Notes: generated by a model not told the origin, from the letters alone. Counted from the stretch's first letter, positions 43,045 through 52,344 are shown. The stretch: DNA of 64,000 nucleotides from Mesobacillus persicus (GCF_900109925.1 NZ_FOBW01000001.1:372001-436000), one strand, 5' to 3'. Made by a program: numbers and translations.

Positions 43045-43974
43045 ATGAGTGGACCCAATAGAAGTACAGGATTCTTTTTAGTGATAACAGGAGCAACCTT
43101 GTGGGGTGTGGGTGGCACCGTTGCCCAAAAACTCTTTCAAAATGACTCAATAGATGTAAACTGGTTAGTGTCTACTCGATTGGTACTTGCGGGGTTATTG
43201 CTTTTAGTTGTTCAATTTTTTATAAAAGATCGCTCGCAAATTCTTGGCGTTTGGAAAAACCGAAGAGCAGCCATTCAACTCATTATCTTCGGCCTGTTTG
43301 GGATGCTAGCCGTACAATACACGTATATGGCTTCAATTAAACATGGAAATGCAGCAGTTGCAACGCTCCTTCAATACTTGGCGCCAGTGATAATCATCAT
43401 TTACCTTGTTTTACGGCGACAAACGTCTTTAACACGACGAGATCTAATTACCGTTACCCTTGCTTTAATTGGCTGCTTTTTCTTATTAACAAACGGCTCT
43501 TTCTCGAAACTTTCCGTACCAACAGCTGCAATTGTTTGGGGTGTCTTATCAGGAGTGTCATTGGCTTTTTACACTTTATATGCAGTCCCGTTGCTAAAGC
43601 AATACGATTCGCTTGTCATCGTTGGTTGGGCCATGTTCATTGGAGGGATTGCCTTAAGCTTTATCCACCCACCATGGCAAGTGACCATTACAAACTTATC
43701 AATGGAGACCATTATTTATTTGATTTTTGTTATCTTTTTCGGTACCATGATTGCCTTTTGGTTTTATATCGAAAGCTTACAAAGTCTCTTACCGAAAGAA
43801 ACAAGCCTGCTCGGAAGCTTAGAGCCGTTGGCGGCTGTTTTAACGACAGTCATTTGGTTAAAAGAACCCTTTGGCGTATTTCAATGGCTGGGAACAGCTT
43901 GTATCATCGGGATGATTTTTTTACTAGCGTTCAAAGAGAAAGGTTCACCAAAACCGAATCAAGAAGTTGCTTAA
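43045..43974 (+). CDS. EamA-family (DMT) transporter
   Basis: 309 aa, ten predicted helices made of two EamA repeats: [15 protein letters not shown] at the N-terminus and [18 protein letters not shown] starting the second half. [23 protein letters not shown] is typical for the last helices. Probable metabolite/amino-acid exporter in the cytoplasmic membrane. ATG at 43045 follows GGTGGAGACTGAATA. Confidence 0.9.
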   Translation: MSGPNRSTGFFLVITGATLWGVGGTVAQKLFQNDSIDVNWLVSTRLVLAGLLLLVVQFFIKDRSQILGVWKNRRAAIQLIIFGLFGMLAVQYTYMASIKHGNAAVATLLQYLAPVIIIIYLVLRRQTSLTRRDLITVTLALIGCFFLLTNGSFSKLSVPTAAIVWGVLSGVSLAFYTLYAVPLLKQYDSLVIVGWAMFIGGIALSFIHPPWQVTITNLSMETIIYLIFVIFFGTMIAFWFYIESLQSLLPKETSLLGSLEPLAAVLTTVIWLKEPFGVFQWLGTACIIGMIFLLAFKEKGSPKPNQEVA

Positions 43975-43995
43975 AACATGGTTCTTTACATATAA

Positions 43996-44034
43996 AATGG
44001 CATTCCCACTTTGCTCGTGGGAACGCCATTTTTT
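43996..44034. terminator. Bidirectional terminator between EamA and GDPD genes
   Basis: AAATGGCATTCCCAC-TTTGCTC-GTGGGAACGCCATTT followed by TTTA. Confidence 0.85.
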
Positions 44035-45010
44035 ATTCATTTATAATTGGAGCAATGGTATCAATCCTGTTCGTCCAGATTCCACCGCTGAAATCATCTG
44101 GGAGGCGCTCTAAGTCTTGTTCGGTATCAAAGCCTTCCGACCACCCGCCATCCCCGGCGACAATGATTACTCGTGTATCAACAGCATCCATCCGATTTAG
44201 AAACTTATTAGACCACCCCCACATGAACGGAGCGTAATTCTCAGGAAGATGGATTTGGGTATTCTGACAAGAGGCTGGCACATAACCCGACCAACCGATT
44301 GCAAGGTATGGAAGCAGGCAGCTTTTCAGAGTGGCCTTTGACATCACACGAATCTCTGGGAGTTGTTCTTTTAGCGTTCGAATAGGTTCGTCTCCACCGT
44401 AAACAGTTAGTTTTTTCAGTCGTTCTTCGGGCAGTTGGGAGAGATGATCAGCCAATTGTGCTCCTTCTGCAGGGTGATTACTTTTTATATGAATTAGGAA
44501 CGACTCTTCAGGGAAATAATTTAACACTTCATCTAACGTCGGCATTAAGCCAACTCCCTGTCCCCTAAAAGGAAACGTTCTCCCGTTATCTGCTGTATAG
44601 CCATAACCGACGTCTAATGTTTTCAACTCTGCCATCGTCTGTTCGCGGGTAACACCTTCCCCATCTGTTCTGCATTCTAAAGTCCAATCATGGAAAACCG
44701 CAAAATGGCCATCCACTGTTGGCTGAATATCGAACTCTACTATGTCAGCACCAGCCTTGAAGGCGGCTTCCATTGAAGGAATCGTATTTTCTATGTAGGG
44801 ATGCTCAGGTTCAAAAATTCTCTCAGCCGTACATGTATCATTTTCAATCTCTTCCATTGAAAAGGTTTGTGCCATTCCTCGATGGGCTAGCAACACAGGA
44901 CTAGTTTCTCTGTCCTTCGTGAAAAGGAAGCTATTGTTAAAATAGATGAATGCCCCAAATAGGATGAACAAAATCAACAGCCTTTTAGTCGTTTGCCTTA
45001 ATTTCTTCAT
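44033..45010 (-). CDS. Glycerophosphodiester phosphodiesterase family protein, membrane-anchored
   Basis: 325 aa: an N-terminal signal anchor (about residues 9-28), then a GDPD TIM barrel facing outside. Catalytic and metal residues are in LAHRGM, HPYIENTIPS, EFDIQPTVDGHFAVFHD and the late IHIKSN. Expected to cleave glycerophosphodiesters or teichoic acid fragments. ATG at 45010 follows GGGGGTATT; the longer start is unsupported. Confidence 0.88.
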   Translation of the reverse strand: MKKLRQTTKRLLILFILFGAFIYFNNSFLFTKDRETSPVLLAHRGMAQTFSMEEIENDTCTAERIFEPEHPYIENTIPSMEAAFKAGADIVEFDIQPTVDGHFAVFHDWTLECRTDGEGVTREQTMAELKTLDVGYGYTADNGRTFPFRGQGVGLMPTLDEVLNYFPEESFLIHIKSNHPAEGAQLADHLSQLPEERLKKLTVYGGDEPIRTLKEQLPEIRVMSKATLKSCLLPYLAIGWSGYVPASCQNTQIHLPENYAPFMWGWSNKFLNRMDAVDTRVIIVAGDGGWSEGFDTEQDLERLPDDFSGGIWTNRIDTIAPIINE

Positions 45011-45092
45011 AATACCCCCGTTGAAAGATGTTATCGTATCTTTCAATAGTTTAGCATTCTTTCATTTTTTTTGATTAGACATGTTTCAAAAA

Positions 45093-45130
45093 AAAATGAA
45101 AAAACAGCAATTCAGCTGTTTTTTCATTTT
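45093..45130. terminator. Bidirectional hairpin terminator
   Basis: AAAATGAAAAAACAGC-AATTC-AGCTGTTTTTTCATTTT. Confidence 0.85.
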
Positions 45131-45245
45131 CCTTGGGTGAATGATGGCTTTCCTTTGATAGAAGTACAATTATGGCGAAGGACAAAATGGAATGAATTGA
45201 AGATTCCTAATGGTTACCGTTTTAAAATTCTTAGTGGGCAAATAG

Positions 45246-45662
45246 TTATTCGTCATTCCTCTCCTCTAAAATATCCTGAATGACTTCAATATGGATGGCA
45301 GCCCATGCTTTTTCATGGAAATGGAGAACCACACTTACAGTGATTGTGATAATATAAAGCACACCAAAGATGATCCAAAGAATACTGCCGTTTCGGGTTA
45401 AAATGTCTTGGATTTTATTAGAGAAGAGAAATAAGAACCACGGGATGGAAGATACAAGAATCGGAATGATTCCTGAACCATTTTTTTCTTTAATGATTCG
45501 GTAAAAAATTAACTTTAATGTAGTACTATCAATGGAACGGTATAAGTTTCTTATTTCTTCAATCTCGGCCAGTTCTGCCATGTAATCCATACTTCGCTTT
45601 TCGACAGGTGTTTTTTTTAGCTTTAGGTAAACTTTATGTGCATCCCCACGGAATGTAAACAT
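45246..45662 (-). CDS. Two-helix membrane protein, unknown
   Basis: 138 aa with a charged N-terminal half (KVYLKLKKTPVEKRSMDYM, ELAEIEEIRNLYRSID), two membrane helices (about 66-83 and 92-112) and a short charged tail. ATG at 45662 follows GAGGGGATGAAAAT. No family recognised. Confidence 0.7.
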   Translation of the reverse strand: MFTFRGDAHKVYLKLKKTPVEKRSMDYMAELAEIEEIRNLYRSIDSTTLKLIFYRIIKEKNGSGIIPILVSSIPWFLFLFSNKIQDILTRNGSILWIIFGVLYIITITVSVVLHFHEKAWAAIHIEVIQDILEERNDE

Positions 45663-46039
45663 ATTTTCATCCCCTCTATAAGGAACCTGATAGCAAGGTT
45701 CAGTATGCTAATTTCGTGGTTTTCATTACGAAGTCTGAAAATCCGTTCTCACTATTGAGTAACTAAAACCCATCTTACTTAAATATACTTAACAAAGGCC
45801 CACCTATTTATGTAGCATAAAGGAAAGGATTTTTTATAAAAAAGGGGTATTTTCGTGAAACGTCTCTAAAATCCTAAAGCCGATTTTAACGTAAGGTAAG
45901 ATAAGCCAATTTTAACCGTTTTAGTTTGTGTGAAAGCTCCTTTGAGGGAAATTAACGTGCTGAAAATCAAACCACACAACATGACCAATCAATCCTCATA
46001 AGACAATCCCCAAAAATTAGAAAAATTTGCGAAAATCCC

Positions 46040-46068
46040 TTGCCATCTGTCAGAATTCCTGTTATATT
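46040..46068 (+). promoter_or_regulatory. SigA-type promoter of the lysine riboswitch-dapA unit
   Basis: -35 TTGCCA (46040-46045), 17-bp spacer, -10 TATATT (46063-46068). The aptamer begins about 35 bp downstream. The gap 45663-46039 upstream shows nothing recognisable. Confidence 0.65.
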
Positions 46069-46105
46069 ACAGAGACAAATACATATTTTCTTATTTCAAA
46101 CATTT

Positions 46106-46290
46106 GAAGTGAGGATAGAGGTGCAAAAACCATTAGTAAGCAATGTGGAGGGTAATGAGGTCCGTTGACCATTGCAGAAAGGGGGATTTGCCGAAGCTTC
46201 AAGAAGCTCATATTCTTGAAGTTGGTTCTGTCATTGAATAAATGCAGGACTGTCATATAGGAGACTATATGGAGGGCTATCTTACGCAAA
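46106..46290 (+). ncRNA. Lysine riboswitch (L-box) aptamer
   Basis: The conserved L-box blocks occur in order: GAGGATAGAGGTGC at the 5' side, AGTAAGCAATGTGGAGGGTAA, AGAAAGGGGGATTTGCCGAAGC, TTGGTTCTGTCATT, then GGACTGTCATATAGGAGACTATATGGAGGGCTATCTTAC closing P1 (listed as blocks, not contiguous). The aptamer is followed by an intrinsic terminator and then dapA, so lysine binding should favour termination. Confidence 0.93.
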
Positions 46291-46320
46291 GAAGCGGTGA
46301 TATCAAACATTGTTTCTACT

Positions 46321-46350
46321 GCAACAACGAGCCCTCGTTGTTGCTTTTTT
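46321..46350 (+). terminator. Riboswitch expression-platform terminator
   Basis: GCAACAACGAG-CCCT-CGTTGTTGC followed by TTTTTT. It sits between the lysine aptamer and dapA. Confidence 0.9.
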
Positions 46351-46415
46351 GCGGTTAACAATAATAGTTCCTTCTCCACGAAAGTAAAATTTATTTGAAA
46401 AGGATGAGGAGAAAC

Positions 46416-47315
46416 ATGATAAATTTTGGCCAAGTACTTACAGCGATGGTAACCCCATTTGATCAGAATGGTGAGATTGATTTTGATGCAACAAAAAACT
46501 TAGTGAACTATCTTATCCAGAACGGGACGGACGGACTTGTAGTTTCTGGAACAACAGGTGAATCCCCTACCCTTACGACCGAAGAGAAAGTTGATTTATT
46601 TAGATTCGTTGTTGAGGCTGTTGACGGAAGAATTCCTGTTATTGCGGGAACTGGCTCCAATAACACAAGGGCGTCAATCACCCTTACTAAAAAGGCGGAA
46701 GAGGCTGGCGTAGACGGTATTATGCTGGTTGCTCCATACTATAACAAGCCGTCTCAAGAAGGCTTATATCAGCACTTTAAAGCAATCGCTGAAGCAACAA
46801 AACTACCGGTTATGCTCTACAATATTCCTGGAAGAAGTGTTGTAAATATATCTGTGGATACGGTTGTTCAGCTATCTCAAATTGAAAACATTGCATGCAT
46901 TAAAGAAGCAAGCGGCGATCTAGATGCGATTGCTGAAATCATCAGCAGAACGAGTAGTGACTTCTTGGTATACAGCGGCGATGATAGCTTAACATTGCCT
47001 ATCTTATCGATTGGTGGCACTGGAGTCGTTTCCGTTGCTTCTCATATTATTGGCAACGAAATGCAAGAGATGATTACCAATTTTAAAAACGGAAGAATTC
47101 AATCGGCTGCTTTTACACACCGAAATCTTCTTCCGACCATTAAGGCATTGTTTATCGCACCGAGCCCATCTCCAGTAAAAGCGGCCTTGAATATGAACGG
47201 TGTACCTGTTGGCGATGTTCGCTTACCTATGATCCCATTAAACGAAGAACAACAAAGGTTCTTACAAGCCTTTGTCGCACCAGTTACAAGTCAAGAAGGA
47301 ATGTTTACTTCATAA
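46416..47315 (+). CDS. dapA: 4-hydroxy-tetrahydrodipicolinate synthase
   Basis: Class I aldolase condensing pyruvate with aspartate semialdehyde, the first committed step of the lysine/diaminopimelate (and dipicolinate) pathway. 299 aa with GTTGESPTL, catalytic Tyr in YNIPGRS and Schiff-base Lys in IKEASGDL. The lysine riboswitch upstream supports the assignment to lysine synthesis. ATG at 46416 lies after AGGAGAAAC. It is monocistronic and not next to asd/dapG, so it may be a second dapA. Confidence 0.95.
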   Translation: MINFGQVLTAMVTPFDQNGEIDFDATKNLVNYLIQNGTDGLVVSGTTGESPTLTTEEKVDLFRFVVEAVDGRIPVIAGTGSNNTRASITLTKKAEEAGVDGIMLVAPYYNKPSQEGLYQHFKAIAEATKLPVMLYNIPGRSVVNISVDTVVQLSQIENIACIKEASGDLDAIAEIISRTSSDFLVYSGDDSLTLPILSIGGTGVVSVASHIIGNEMQEMITNFKNGRIQSAAFTHRNLLPTIKALFIAPSPSPVKAALNMNGVPVGDVRLPMIPLNEEQQRFLQAFVAPVTSQEGMFTS

Positions 47316-47320
47316 TGTCA

Positions 47321-47373
47321 AAAGGCCCACTGTACAGGTTATCATCGTTAACCTGTAGAGCGGGCTTTTTTTG
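47321..47373 (+). terminator. dapA terminator
   Basis: AAAGGCCCACTGTACAGGTTA...TAACCTGTAGAGCGGGCTTT followed by TTTTG. Confidence 0.88.
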
Positions 47374-47451
47374 TAGGTATTTTGAGCCAATTCTCTAGTC
47401 CCTCCTCCAGATACTTTTATTCGGTTCGAACATTCATTTAACCTAAAAAAT

Positions 47452-47478
47452 CGCTAGGAAAAGTCCTAGCGATTTTCA
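47452..47478 (-). terminator. Terminator of the aldo/keto reductase gene
   Basis: AAAATCGCTAGGA...TCCTAGCGATTTT hairpin just beyond the stop codon. Confidence 0.8.
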
Positions 47479-47492
47479 TTTGGCTGTGCACC

Positions 47493-48329
47493 TTATATTT
47501 TGTCAAATTCGTCTGGATCCGCAAACTGACGTTGGTCCAAATTGAGGGTGTTGATTTTATCCATATCCTCTTGTGTAAGTTCAAAATCAAAGACGTCTGC
47601 ATTTTCAGCAATTCTGTGAGCTTTTGTTGATTTTGGAATTGTCACTACACCCGTTTGGATATCCCAGCGGATTATAACTTGCGCTGTTGATTTATTGTAT
47701 TTGTCTGCAATTTCAACCAAAGTGGGTTCTTCAAGCAGCCCACCTTGCATCAGTGGGGACCATGCTTCAAGCTGGATGCCGTGTTTTTTACAAAACTCAT
47801 GCAATTCCTGTTGATTGAAACGTGGATGATATTCTACCTGATTGACCATCGGGATAATTTCACAGTTGGCGATGATCTCTTCGAGGTGATGAACCTTAAA
47901 ATTACTTACCCCAATGGCACGAACACGTCCATCTTTATAAAGCTTTTCAAGCGCTTTCCATGTTTCAACATATTTCCCCTGAGAAGGAAGCGGCCAGTGG
48001 ATTAAATACAAATCTAAATAATCTAAACCAAGTTTCTCCATACTAACTTCAAAAGCTTCAAGGGTTGCTTCATAGCCCTGATCTGCGTTCCAAACTTTTG
48101 TGGTAATAAATAGGTCTTCTCTAGGGACATTTGATTCAGCAATCGCTTTACCGACGCCTTCTTCGTTTCGATAAATAGCAGCCGTATCAATGCTCCTATA
48201 CCCTACCTCAAGAGCCGTTTTCACTGAATTCACCACTTCTTCTCCGTCTTTGACGAGAAAGACACCCAAACCTAGCCACGGCATTTTTATACCGTTATGT
48301 AATGTAGTTGTGCTTTGTAACGTATTCAC
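47493..48329 (-). CDS. Aldo/keto reductase (YvgN/YtbE-like)
   Basis: 278 aa NADPH-dependent carbonyl reductase, TIM barrel. Catalytic residues: Asp and Tyr in SIDTAAIYRNE, Lys in TTKVW and His in LIHWPLP; also IGVSNFKVHHL and IPKS near the cofactor site. Similar to the B. subtilis glyoxal/methylglyoxal reductases. The start is GTG at 48329 with AGGAG 10 nt upstream; the longer frame overlaps the epimerase gene. Confidence 0.92.
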   Translation of the reverse strand: MNTLQSTTTLHNGIKMPWLGLGVFLVKDGEEVVNSVKTALEVGYRSIDTAAIYRNEEGVGKAIAESNVPREDLFITTKVWNADQGYEATLEAFEVSMEKLGLDYLDLYLIHWPLPSQGKYVETWKALEKLYKDGRVRAIGVSNFKVHHLEEIIANCEIIPMVNQVEYHPRFNQQELHEFCKKHGIQLEAWSPLMQGGLLEEPTLVEIADKYNKSTAQVIIRWDIQTGVVTIPKSTKAHRIAENADVFDFELTQEDMDKINTLNLDQRQFADPDEFDKI

Positions 48330-48370
48330 CTGTTTTCCACTCCTTTTTTTAAAATTTTGGAAGTTTAGAA

Positions 48371-49219
48371 TTATAGTTTTACATAATTTCTCCACTTATG
48401 AATAGGCTTCCAATTTAATAGTTTCTTAGCCTTTTCATTGTTAAGCAACGGCTCAAAGCCTGTTAAGTCTCTTCGAAAATCTTTTACATCAGGGAAGCAG
48501 GTTTCCATTAATTGTTTGCTTTCTATATCCATACTAGTTTCATCCGCCCCAATATTAAGAGCAACGGAACCAAGGCCATCTGTCTCAACAGCTAAACGAT
48601 AAGCAGAGGCCGCATCACGTGTATCAATATAACTCCACAAGATAGGTTTACGCTCTTCAGGATTATGGATGAAACCAGGGAAATTCTTATACATTTCTGG
48701 AGAAATGACATTTCCCAACCGGAATGAAACGACCTGCATACCTGTTCTACGGTGGATCATATCAGCTGTATTCTCATTTACAATCTTCGATAAACCATAG
48801 CTTTCTTCCGGCAATTGCGGGTGGTCCTCATCGATTGGTACATATTGCGGTTTTAAATTTTGCTTTGAAAAACAAATCCCGTAGGAGGATTCACTTGAAG
48901 AGATGACCGCTTTTTTAATTCCTAAGTTTCCTGCTGCTTCTAAAATATTATAGGTAGACATTACATTATTTTGAAAGGTAACTTCGTTAGGATGCGAGTA
49001 GGCAACTGGTATTGCTGCAAGATGGACAACTGCATCAGCACCTGCCAACACTCCATATACCTCTCCAAGATTTGTTAAGTCTGTAATGACCGTTTTGCAA
49101 AGTTCTACTTTTGGATACTTAATATCTGCATTAAGGACTTCATAACCATGTTCTAAAAATTCTTCTATGACCGCTGAACCAAGTAGGCCACTTCCGCCTG
49201 TAACAACTACCTTTTTCAT
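48371..49219 (-). CDS. NAD-dependent epimerase/dehydratase family protein
   Basis: Extended SDR of 282 aa: GGSGLLGSAV cofactor loop near the N-terminus, VVHLAAIP, catalytic SSSESSYG and YGLSK (YxxxK), and IDTRDAASAYRLA. Acts on a nucleotide sugar or related metabolite; the exact substrate is not predictable. ATG at 49219 is 6 nt after GGAGAG. It precedes the aldo/keto reductase by about 40 bp in the same direction. Confidence 0.9.
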   Translation of the reverse strand: MKKVVVTGGSGLLGSAVIEEFLEHGYEVLNADIKYPKVELCKTVITDLTNLGEVYGVLAGADAVVHLAAIPVAYSHPNEVTFQNNVMSTYNILEAAGNLGIKKAVISSSESSYGICFSKQNLKPQYVPIDEDHPQLPEESYGLSKIVNENTADMIHRRTGMQVVSFRLGNVISPEMYKNFPGFIHNPEERKPILWSYIDTRDAASAYRLAVETDGLGSVALNIGADETSMDIESKQLMETCFPDVKDFRRDLTGFEPLLNNEKAKKLLNWKPIHKWRNYVKL

Positions 49220-49430
49220 CTTCAACTCTCCATTCTCTAACGAATTTGACAAGACACTTTACGATTTCAGTAAAAACCCTTTTGCCTTATACTTTGTTTG
49301 TTCATTAGCTAAACTAAGTATATGTAAAAAATAGCGGATTATCAAGTAATCCAATTTATCTTCTAACTAGAAGAATGGGAATACGTGTTTATCCTAATCT
49401 TTAAAACCTTTTACTAACATTGTTTGATAG

Positions 49431-49451
49431 AAATATAGAAGCCACCAATGA
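49431..49451 (+). repeat. Left arm of a 21-bp hairpin split by the IS
   Basis: AAATATAGAAGCCACCAATGA. Its exact complement lies at 50937-50957 on the other side of the insertion sequence, separated from the IS ends by only 9 and 10 nt. Confidence 0.9.
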
Positions 49452-49563
49452 TTAATAAAATGTACCCTATAGAGTAGACACGTAAAAAAAGTCTACCTAT
49501 GGGGTACTTTTTTGTATAATTAAGAAACACAACAAGAGAATGACAAAAGGGACTGGGGAACTT

Positions 49564-49977
49564 ATGAGTAAGAAGACTTTTACAGAGAAAGAGATAAAAC
49601 AACTAGCAGCTAATAAATACGTTAAATCTGTTAGTTCTAAAGGTATAACTTATACTGATGAATTTAAGGAAATATTTATTGCGGAAAAAGAGAAAGGCAA
49701 ATTTGCCAGAGTAATATTTGGAGAATGTGGGCTTGATACAGATGTTTTAGGGACACAAAGAATTAAGTCAGCTAGTAAGAGATGGCAAAAAGCTTACACT
49801 GTTAATGGGATCGATGGTTTGCGTGATACTAGACTAGGAAATTCAGGGCGGCCCCGGGAAAAGGAGCTTACATTAGAGGAGAAAAATGCCCGCTTAGAGG
49901 CTCAAATCAACTTACTTAAGGCAGAAAACGAACTCCTAAAAAAGATTCGTTTCGCGGAAAGGGGGTTGAAGAAGTAG
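49564..49977 (+). CDS. IS150-type transposase OrfA (helix-turn-helix)
   Basis: 137 aa from ATG 49564 (GGGGAACTT upstream). N-terminal DNA-binding region, then SASKRWQKAYTVNGIDGLRDTRLGNSGRP and a C-terminal leucine-zipper-like EKNARLEAQINLLKAENELLKK. Ends shortly after the A_AAA_AAG slippery site, at which ribosomes would slip to make the OrfAB transposase. Confidence 0.92.
   Translation: MSKKTFTEKEIKQLAANKYVKSVSSKGITYTDEFKEIFIAEKEKGKFARVIFGECGLDTDVLGTQRIKSASKRWQKAYTVNGIDGLRDTRLGNSGRPREKELTLEEKNARLEAQINLLKAENELLKKIRFAERGLKK
49938..49944 (+). other. Programmed -1 frameshift site A_AAA_AAG
   Basis: AAAAAAG lies in the zero frame as A-AAA-AAG near the end of orfA. The -1 frame is open from here through to the orfB start (residues KGVEEVVLPPSQKF...), so slippage yields the fusion OrfAB. 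Confidence 0.85.
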
Positions 49978-50015
49978 TCCTCCCTCCTAGCCAAAAGTTT
50001 ATTCTTATTCGTTCA

Positions 50016-50894
50016 GTGATTGAGAAATATCAGTTGAAAAATATGGTGAGCTATTTATGTACAATAGCGGGTGTTTCCAGAAGTGGTTATTATAATTATT
50101 TCTCAGAGGAGTCACAGGAACAAAGAAAGCTAAATGAGGAAAAGGATCAGATAGTGAAAGAGATAATCCTAAAAGCCTTCCATTTCAAAAATCGGAAGAA
50201 AGGGGCACGTCAAATCAAAATGACTTTGGCGGGTCAATTTAATGTTGTCTACAATTTGAAGCGTATAAGTCGAATTATGAAGAAGTACGATATTATCTGT
50301 CCCATTAGAAAACCAAATCCTTATAGACGAATGATGAAAGCTACCCATGAACATAAGGTTGTACCAAACCTATTAAACCGACAATTTAAGCAAAACATTC
50401 CGGGAAAGGTGCTTCTAACGGATATCACCTACCTATTCTATGAGAATGGTCAGAAGGCTTATTTATCAGCGATTAAAGATGGTTCGACAGGTCAGATTCT
50501 GGCTTATCATGTATCAAATCGAATGACCATAGACTTAGCAACAGACACACTTAAAAAATTAAAGAAAAATAGAAACTTTAAGAAAGTTAAAGATGCATTA
50601 ATTCACTCGGATCAGGGAGTACACTATACCCATCCGGAATTCCAAAAGGCAGTAAAGAAATTAGGTTTACATCAATCTATGTCAAGAAGAGGTAACTGTT
50701 GGGATAACGCCCCTCAAGAATCTTTCTTTGGGCATCTAAAGGACGAGACCTCTATTAAAGCATGCAAAACTCTAGATGAATTAAAACGCGAAATTAAGCA
50801 ATATATGACCTATTATAATCACCATAGATATCAATGGAATTTAAATAAGATGACCCCTGTTCAGTACAGAGATCATCTTCTTAAAACTGCCTAG
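50016..50894 (+). CDS. IS150-type transposase OrfB (DDE integrase core)
   Basis: 292 aa of an rve-type DDE catalytic domain: LLTDITYLF (first Asp), IHSDQGVHYT (second Asp), and SRRGNCWDNAPQESFFGHLKDE (Glu), with the HTH_21 region KGARQIKMTL upstream. A GTG at 50016 is the internal start, but it is normally made as the OrfAB fusion. All catalytic residues are intact. Confidence 0.95.
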   Translation: MIEKYQLKNMVSYLCTIAGVSRSGYYNYFSEESQEQRKLNEEKDQIVKEIILKAFHFKNRKKGARQIKMTLAGQFNVVYNLKRISRIMKKYDIICPIRKPNPYRRMMKATHEHKVVPNLLNRQFKQNIPGKVLLTDITYLFYENGQKAYLSAIKDGSTGQILAYHVSNRMTIDLATDTLKKLKKNRNFKKVKDALIHSDQGVHYTHPEFQKAVKKLGLHQSMSRRGNCWDNAPQESFFGHLKDETSIKACKTLDELKREIKQYMTYYNHHRYQWNLNKMTPVQYRDHLLKTA

Positions 50895-50936
50895 GCTTTT
50901 TTTAAATGTCCTTGACATAGGGTACAGTTCATAAAG

Positions 50937-50957
50937 TCATTGGTGGCTTCTATATTT
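50937..50957 (-). repeat. Right arm of the IS-split 21-bp hairpin
   Basis: Perfect complement of 49431-49451. It lies about 40 nt beyond the stop codon of the MFS gene at 50997; GATTTTTTTC follows on the plus strand, so the pair was probably a terminator. Confidence 0.88.
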
Positions 50958-50996
50958 GATTTTTTTCTCTAGAATGGACTTTTTTACGAACGAAAT

Positions 50997-52217
50997 TTAT
51001 TTCGCTGATAACTCCTGCCCAAGCTGAGGTACCTGTGCTGAATTTTTCATTTTAACCGTTAACAGAAAACCAATCGCTAAACAAATGGAGCAAAAGAAGA
51101 ACGCCGTTTTAAATCCTCCTCCCCCATCAATCATCCACCCTGCAATGGTTGGACCAATCAGCTGTCCGGCTGCGAAATAAAAAGTTACATACCCAAATGC
51201 CACGGGCATATCACTTGGTTTCACATAGTCCATGCTCGACGCCTGTATTAAAGTGAATAAACCAGTGATTGTACAACTCATTAAAATAATATGGACAGAA
51301 AAACCAAGGATCGTCGGGAAAAGTACAGGAATGAGCATAGCAAGAGTAGTAATACTTGTAGTTGCCATTAGTGAAAATCTCCTGCCTAGTCTGTCGGAAA
51401 TGCCTCCCCAGATAAAGCCACTAAAAATGGATAAAATTCCGTTGACCGCCATTAATTGACCGGCAACTGTACTATTCACCCCTGATTCAATCATAAAGCT
51501 CATCACAAAAATGACTTGGACAATATAGGTAACTCCGACGATTCCATAGATCAACCCGACTCTAATCACATTCGGATTCGTATAAATTTCTTTGAGAGAA
51601 GTGTTTTGCTTGCTTTTGACCCCGTTCGACTCCATTGGTGGATTATGAATAAACAAAGATGACAAAATCACAACCAATAATCCAATGACCGCGTATATCC
51701 CCCAGACCATTCTCCACCCTATGTCTGGGAACACACTAGTTAAATAAGGGACAAACATTCCTGCAAACAGAATCCCAATTCCCGCTCCACTTGTTGCCAG
51801 GCCAATCATTAGGCCTTTTTTCAGAGGAAACCGTGCAACTAGTAATGAAATAAATGGAGTGTATGTAAAAGCTGTTCCCACTCCGAGAAGGAGCATAAAT
51901 AGAAACGTCATCCAGTAAAAAGGTGAAAACGCTAAACCTGTAAACCCTAAGGTAACAACAGAAATTCCTAATATGACGGTTCTCCTGCCACCCCACTTTG
52001 TTGCCAACACACCTGCGAACACCACCGTTGCTAAATACCCCAAAGAAGTCGTTGTCCCAAGATAGCCTGCTTCCTTATAGCTGATCTGCAAGCCATCCTT
52101 CATAAAAGGGAGAATCACCCCATAAGAAAGTCTCGCAAAGGCCAACACAACTGTGGTTGTTAACATGCCAACTAAAGCGTAAATCCATGGACTATTCTTT
52201 GTTTTCACCCATCCCAC
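50997..52217 (-). CDS. MFS transporter (YbfB/YjiJ-like)
   Basis: 406 aa, 12 helices: ARLSYGVILPFMKDGLQISYKEAGYLGT in helix 1-2, ATKWGGRRTVI in the loop 2-3 motif A, and GGISDRLGRRFSLMA in the loop 8-9. This is the YbfB-type branch of organic-acid or drug transporters. ATG at 52217 has GAGG 4 nt upstream; a GTG at 52208 has better spacing, so the start is uncertain by three codons. Its terminator hairpin appears split by the IS. Confidence 0.88.
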   Translation of the reverse strand: MGWVKTKNSPWIYALVGMLTTTVVLAFARLSYGVILPFMKDGLQISYKEAGYLGTTTSLGYLATVVFAGVLATKWGGRRTVILGISVVTLGFTGLAFSPFYWMTFLFMLLLGVGTAFTYTPFISLLVARFPLKKGLMIGLATSGAGIGILFAGMFVPYLTSVFPDIGWRMVWGIYAVIGLLVVILSSLFIHNPPMESNGVKSKQNTSLKEIYTNPNVIRVGLIYGIVGVTYIVQVIFVMSFMIESGVNSTVAGQLMAVNGILSIFSGFIWGGISDRLGRRFSLMATTSITTLAMLIPVLFPTILGFSVHIILMSCTITGLFTLIQASSMDYVKPSDMPVAFGYVTFYFAAGQLIGPTIAGWMIDGGGGFKTAFFFCSICLAIGFLLTVKMKNSAQVPQLGQELSAK

Positions 52218-52308
52218 CTCATTATATGTATTGCTTTATTAAGCGTTTACATTTTCTTCAAATGATACCACTTATTTTCTATATATTCAAATAATTCTAA
52301 CTAAAATA

Positions 52309-52344
52309 AAAGTGTCAGTTAAGTTTAATAACTAACACTTTTTT
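52309..52344 (-). terminator. Terminator-like hairpin
   Basis: On the minus strand AAGTGTTAGTTA...TAACTGACACTT followed by TTATTTT, 200 bp past the DUF421 stop. Nothing else is seen in 52218-52542. Confidence 0.6.

Larger units (their letters stand above)
49461..50926 (+). mobile_element. IS3-family (IS150-like) insertion sequence, 1466 bp
   Basis: Ends are TGTACCCTAT...ATAGGGTACA, inverted with TG/CA termini. It contains overlapping-frame orfA and orfB of a DDE transposase with an A6G slippery site. The left end also folds into a terminator (GTACCCTATAGAGTAGAC pairing with GTCTACCTATGGGGTAC, then TTTTTT), which would insulate orfA from outside transcription. No exact short target duplication is seen; the flanks TTAATAAAA and TTCATAAAG match at 7 of 9. 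Confidence 0.92.
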
